A stretch of 64,000 bases of DNA, taken from contig JAVDKL010000003.1 of NCBI GenBank assembly GCA_030849965.1, forward strand, positions 186,001 to 250,000, given 5' to 3'. The stretch comes from Schauerella fraxinea (GTDB lineage Bacteria; Pseudomonadota; Gammaproteobacteria; Burkholderiales; Burkholderiaceae_B). Positions 63,070 to 64,000 of this stretch are shown here, one piece after another. Under the pieces are notes generated by a model. That model was not told the origin of the DNA. It worked only from the letters and a program-made list of their open reading frames with translations, and ran no database searches. The stretch's first letter is position 1, and every line of letters begins with the position of its first letter. The position numbers and the translations under genes are program-made.

Positions 63070-64000
63070 TTACGCCGCCGCCAGGATCATGTCGGCGGCT
63101 TTTTCCCCAATCATCAAGCTGGCCGCCAAGGTGTTGGCGGAGGGCACTTGGGGCATGATGGAAGCGTCGGCCACGCGCAGGTTCGAGATGCCGTGCACAC
63201 GTAGCTGAGCATCGACGACGGCCATGGGGTCACTATGCGGCCCCATCTTGCAGGTACCCACCATGTGATAGCCCGACGTGCCCCTTGATCGCGCGTAGTC
63301 AAGCCATTCGTCGTCGGTTGAAACGTTTCTTCCCGGCAGCAGCTCAGTGTCCAGATAGCGGGACATTGCCGGAGACGACATCAGTTGCCGCGCGATTTTC
63401 AACGCTTCGACGATGGTGCGCTGATCGAGTTCGTGAGAGAGGAAGTTGGGCTGAACCGTTGGCGCCTCGTGGTAGTCATGCGATTGAATCCGCACATACC
63501 CACTGCTCTCGGGGCGTTGTTGTCGTGCCCCTGTGCTCATGCCCGGTGAGTCATCAAGCACATAATTGCTGCCTGCCTTGTAGCTGGCAGGCGTGAACAG
63601 TATTTGGATGTCGCCTCGCATCGGGCTCAGTTTGGTATTCCAGAACACATGTACCAGCGACGGACTGAGACTCAGAATGCTTGGCTTGCCGGCAAACCAT
63701 TTCAAGATCTCATTGCCGAGCCGCCAGCCTTTGGACAACTCGTTCAGCGTAATTACGGATTTCGCTCTTGCGATGCTTCGTACCGTGTAGTGATCGCGAA
63801 AATTCGCGCCTACACCGGGTAGCCCCTTGCGCAGGGGAATGCCGTGGCGCGCCAAGAGTTCGGCCGGCCCGAGGCCAGATAGCTGAAGAATCTTTGGCGA
63901 GTTGACTGCGCCTGCGTTGATGATCACCTCGCGGCGTGCGTAGAGCCGATAGGTATTGCCAGCTTTGTTGTAGACGACACCAATGGCGCGATGGCCGTCG
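63070..64000 (-). CDS. GMC family oxidoreductase (choline/alcohol dehydrogenase-like), C-terminal part
   Basis: The gene is cut by the right edge; about 309 residues of the C-terminal part are visible, and the frame stays open to 64000 (reading GHRAIGVVYNKAGNTYRLYA there). The GMC signature GAVNSPKILQLSGLGPAELL and the C-terminal active site YHMVGTCKMG with SANTLAASLMIGEKAADMIL are present; the second catalytic position is Asn (SANT), as in choline dehydrogenase-like enzymes. FAD-binding residues at the N-terminus are outside the window. Likely first step of alcohol oxidation before the aldehyde dehydrogenase. Confidence 0.9.
   Translation of the reverse strand, partial: DGHRAIGVVYNKAGNTYRLYARREVIINAGAVNSPKILQLSGLGPAELLARHGIPLRKGLPGVGANFRDHYTVRSIARAKSVITLNELSKGWRLGNEILKWFAGKPSILSLSPSLVHVFWNTKLSPMRGDIQILFTPASYKAGSNYVLDDSPGMSTGARQQRPESSGYVRIQSHDYHEAPTVQPNFLSHELDQRTIVEALKIARQLMSSPAMSRYLDTELLPGRNVSTDDEWLDYARSRGTSGYHMVGTCKMGPHSDPMAVVDAQLRVHGISNLRVADASIMPQVPSANTLAASLMIGEKAADMILAAA

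Overview
The window reads as a high-GC, metabolically versatile betaproteobacterium, most likely of the order Burkholderiales (Alcaligenaceae-like). The clues are two tripartite-tricarboxylate (Bug/TctC) binding proteins, three peptide or amide ABC importers, many GntR/LysR/AraC regulators, a CaiB-type CoA-transferase cluster and a branched-chain 2-oxoacid dehydrogenase. The genus is inferred from gene style only. No rRNA is present and there is one tRNA.

Layout. 1-5624 (minus strand): peptide ABC importer ending in an M81 (MlrC-like) peptidase. 5919-13413 (plus): an amide/nitrile operon of nitrilase, periplasmic binding protein, LivH permease, fused LivM-LivG, LivF, a cytosolic AmiC-like sensor and an AmiR-like ANTAR antiterminator. 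It is preceded by a leader with a strong intrinsic terminator and several small hairpins, which suggests ligand-controlled attenuation as in the Pseudomonas amidase operon. 13623-15911 (minus): UvrD-like helicase with a C-terminal DUF5710 domain. 16146-22440 (plus): GntR regulator and a second complete peptide importer. 22528-23664: a lower-GC SRA-like/HNH nuclease. 24706-28815: E1alpha, E1beta and E2 of branched-chain 2-oxoacid dehydrogenase, ending at a near-perfect terminator. 29037-32882 (minus): CaiB, GntR, enoyl-CoA hydratase and Bug receptor. 33279-36092: MFS transporter and a PQQ-type sugar/sorbosone dehydrogenase.

36281-41460 is a lower-GC defence island ending at the 3' end of tRNA-Leu(CAA). 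It carries an Mrr-like nuclease, a PD-(D/E)XK-DUF2075 helicase with a MazG pyrophosphohydrolase, and decayed remnants of an HNH nuclease, a UvrD helicase and a tyrosine integrase. 41703-44956: htpG behind a sigma-32-type promoter, then a serine beta-lactamase-like hydrolase. 45085-46007: an unrecognised two-gene pair. 46091-54700: a mosaic of small regulator/enzyme pairs (RidA/LysR, BenE, alpha/beta hydrolase/MerR with a textbook MerR operator, GNAT, RidA/MBL hydrolase, AraC/SDR). 54710-60335: CocE-type hydrolase with a binding protein, opposite three regulators in a row. 60390-64000 (minus): GMC alcohol oxidoreductase (cut by the window end), aldehyde dehydrogenase and Bug receptor, a likely alcohol-to-acid oxidation unit with its uptake receptor.

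The items most worth following up are the AmiC/AmiR-controlled amide operon with its leader RNA, and the decaying tRNA-Leu defence island with its nuclease-helicase/MazG pair.
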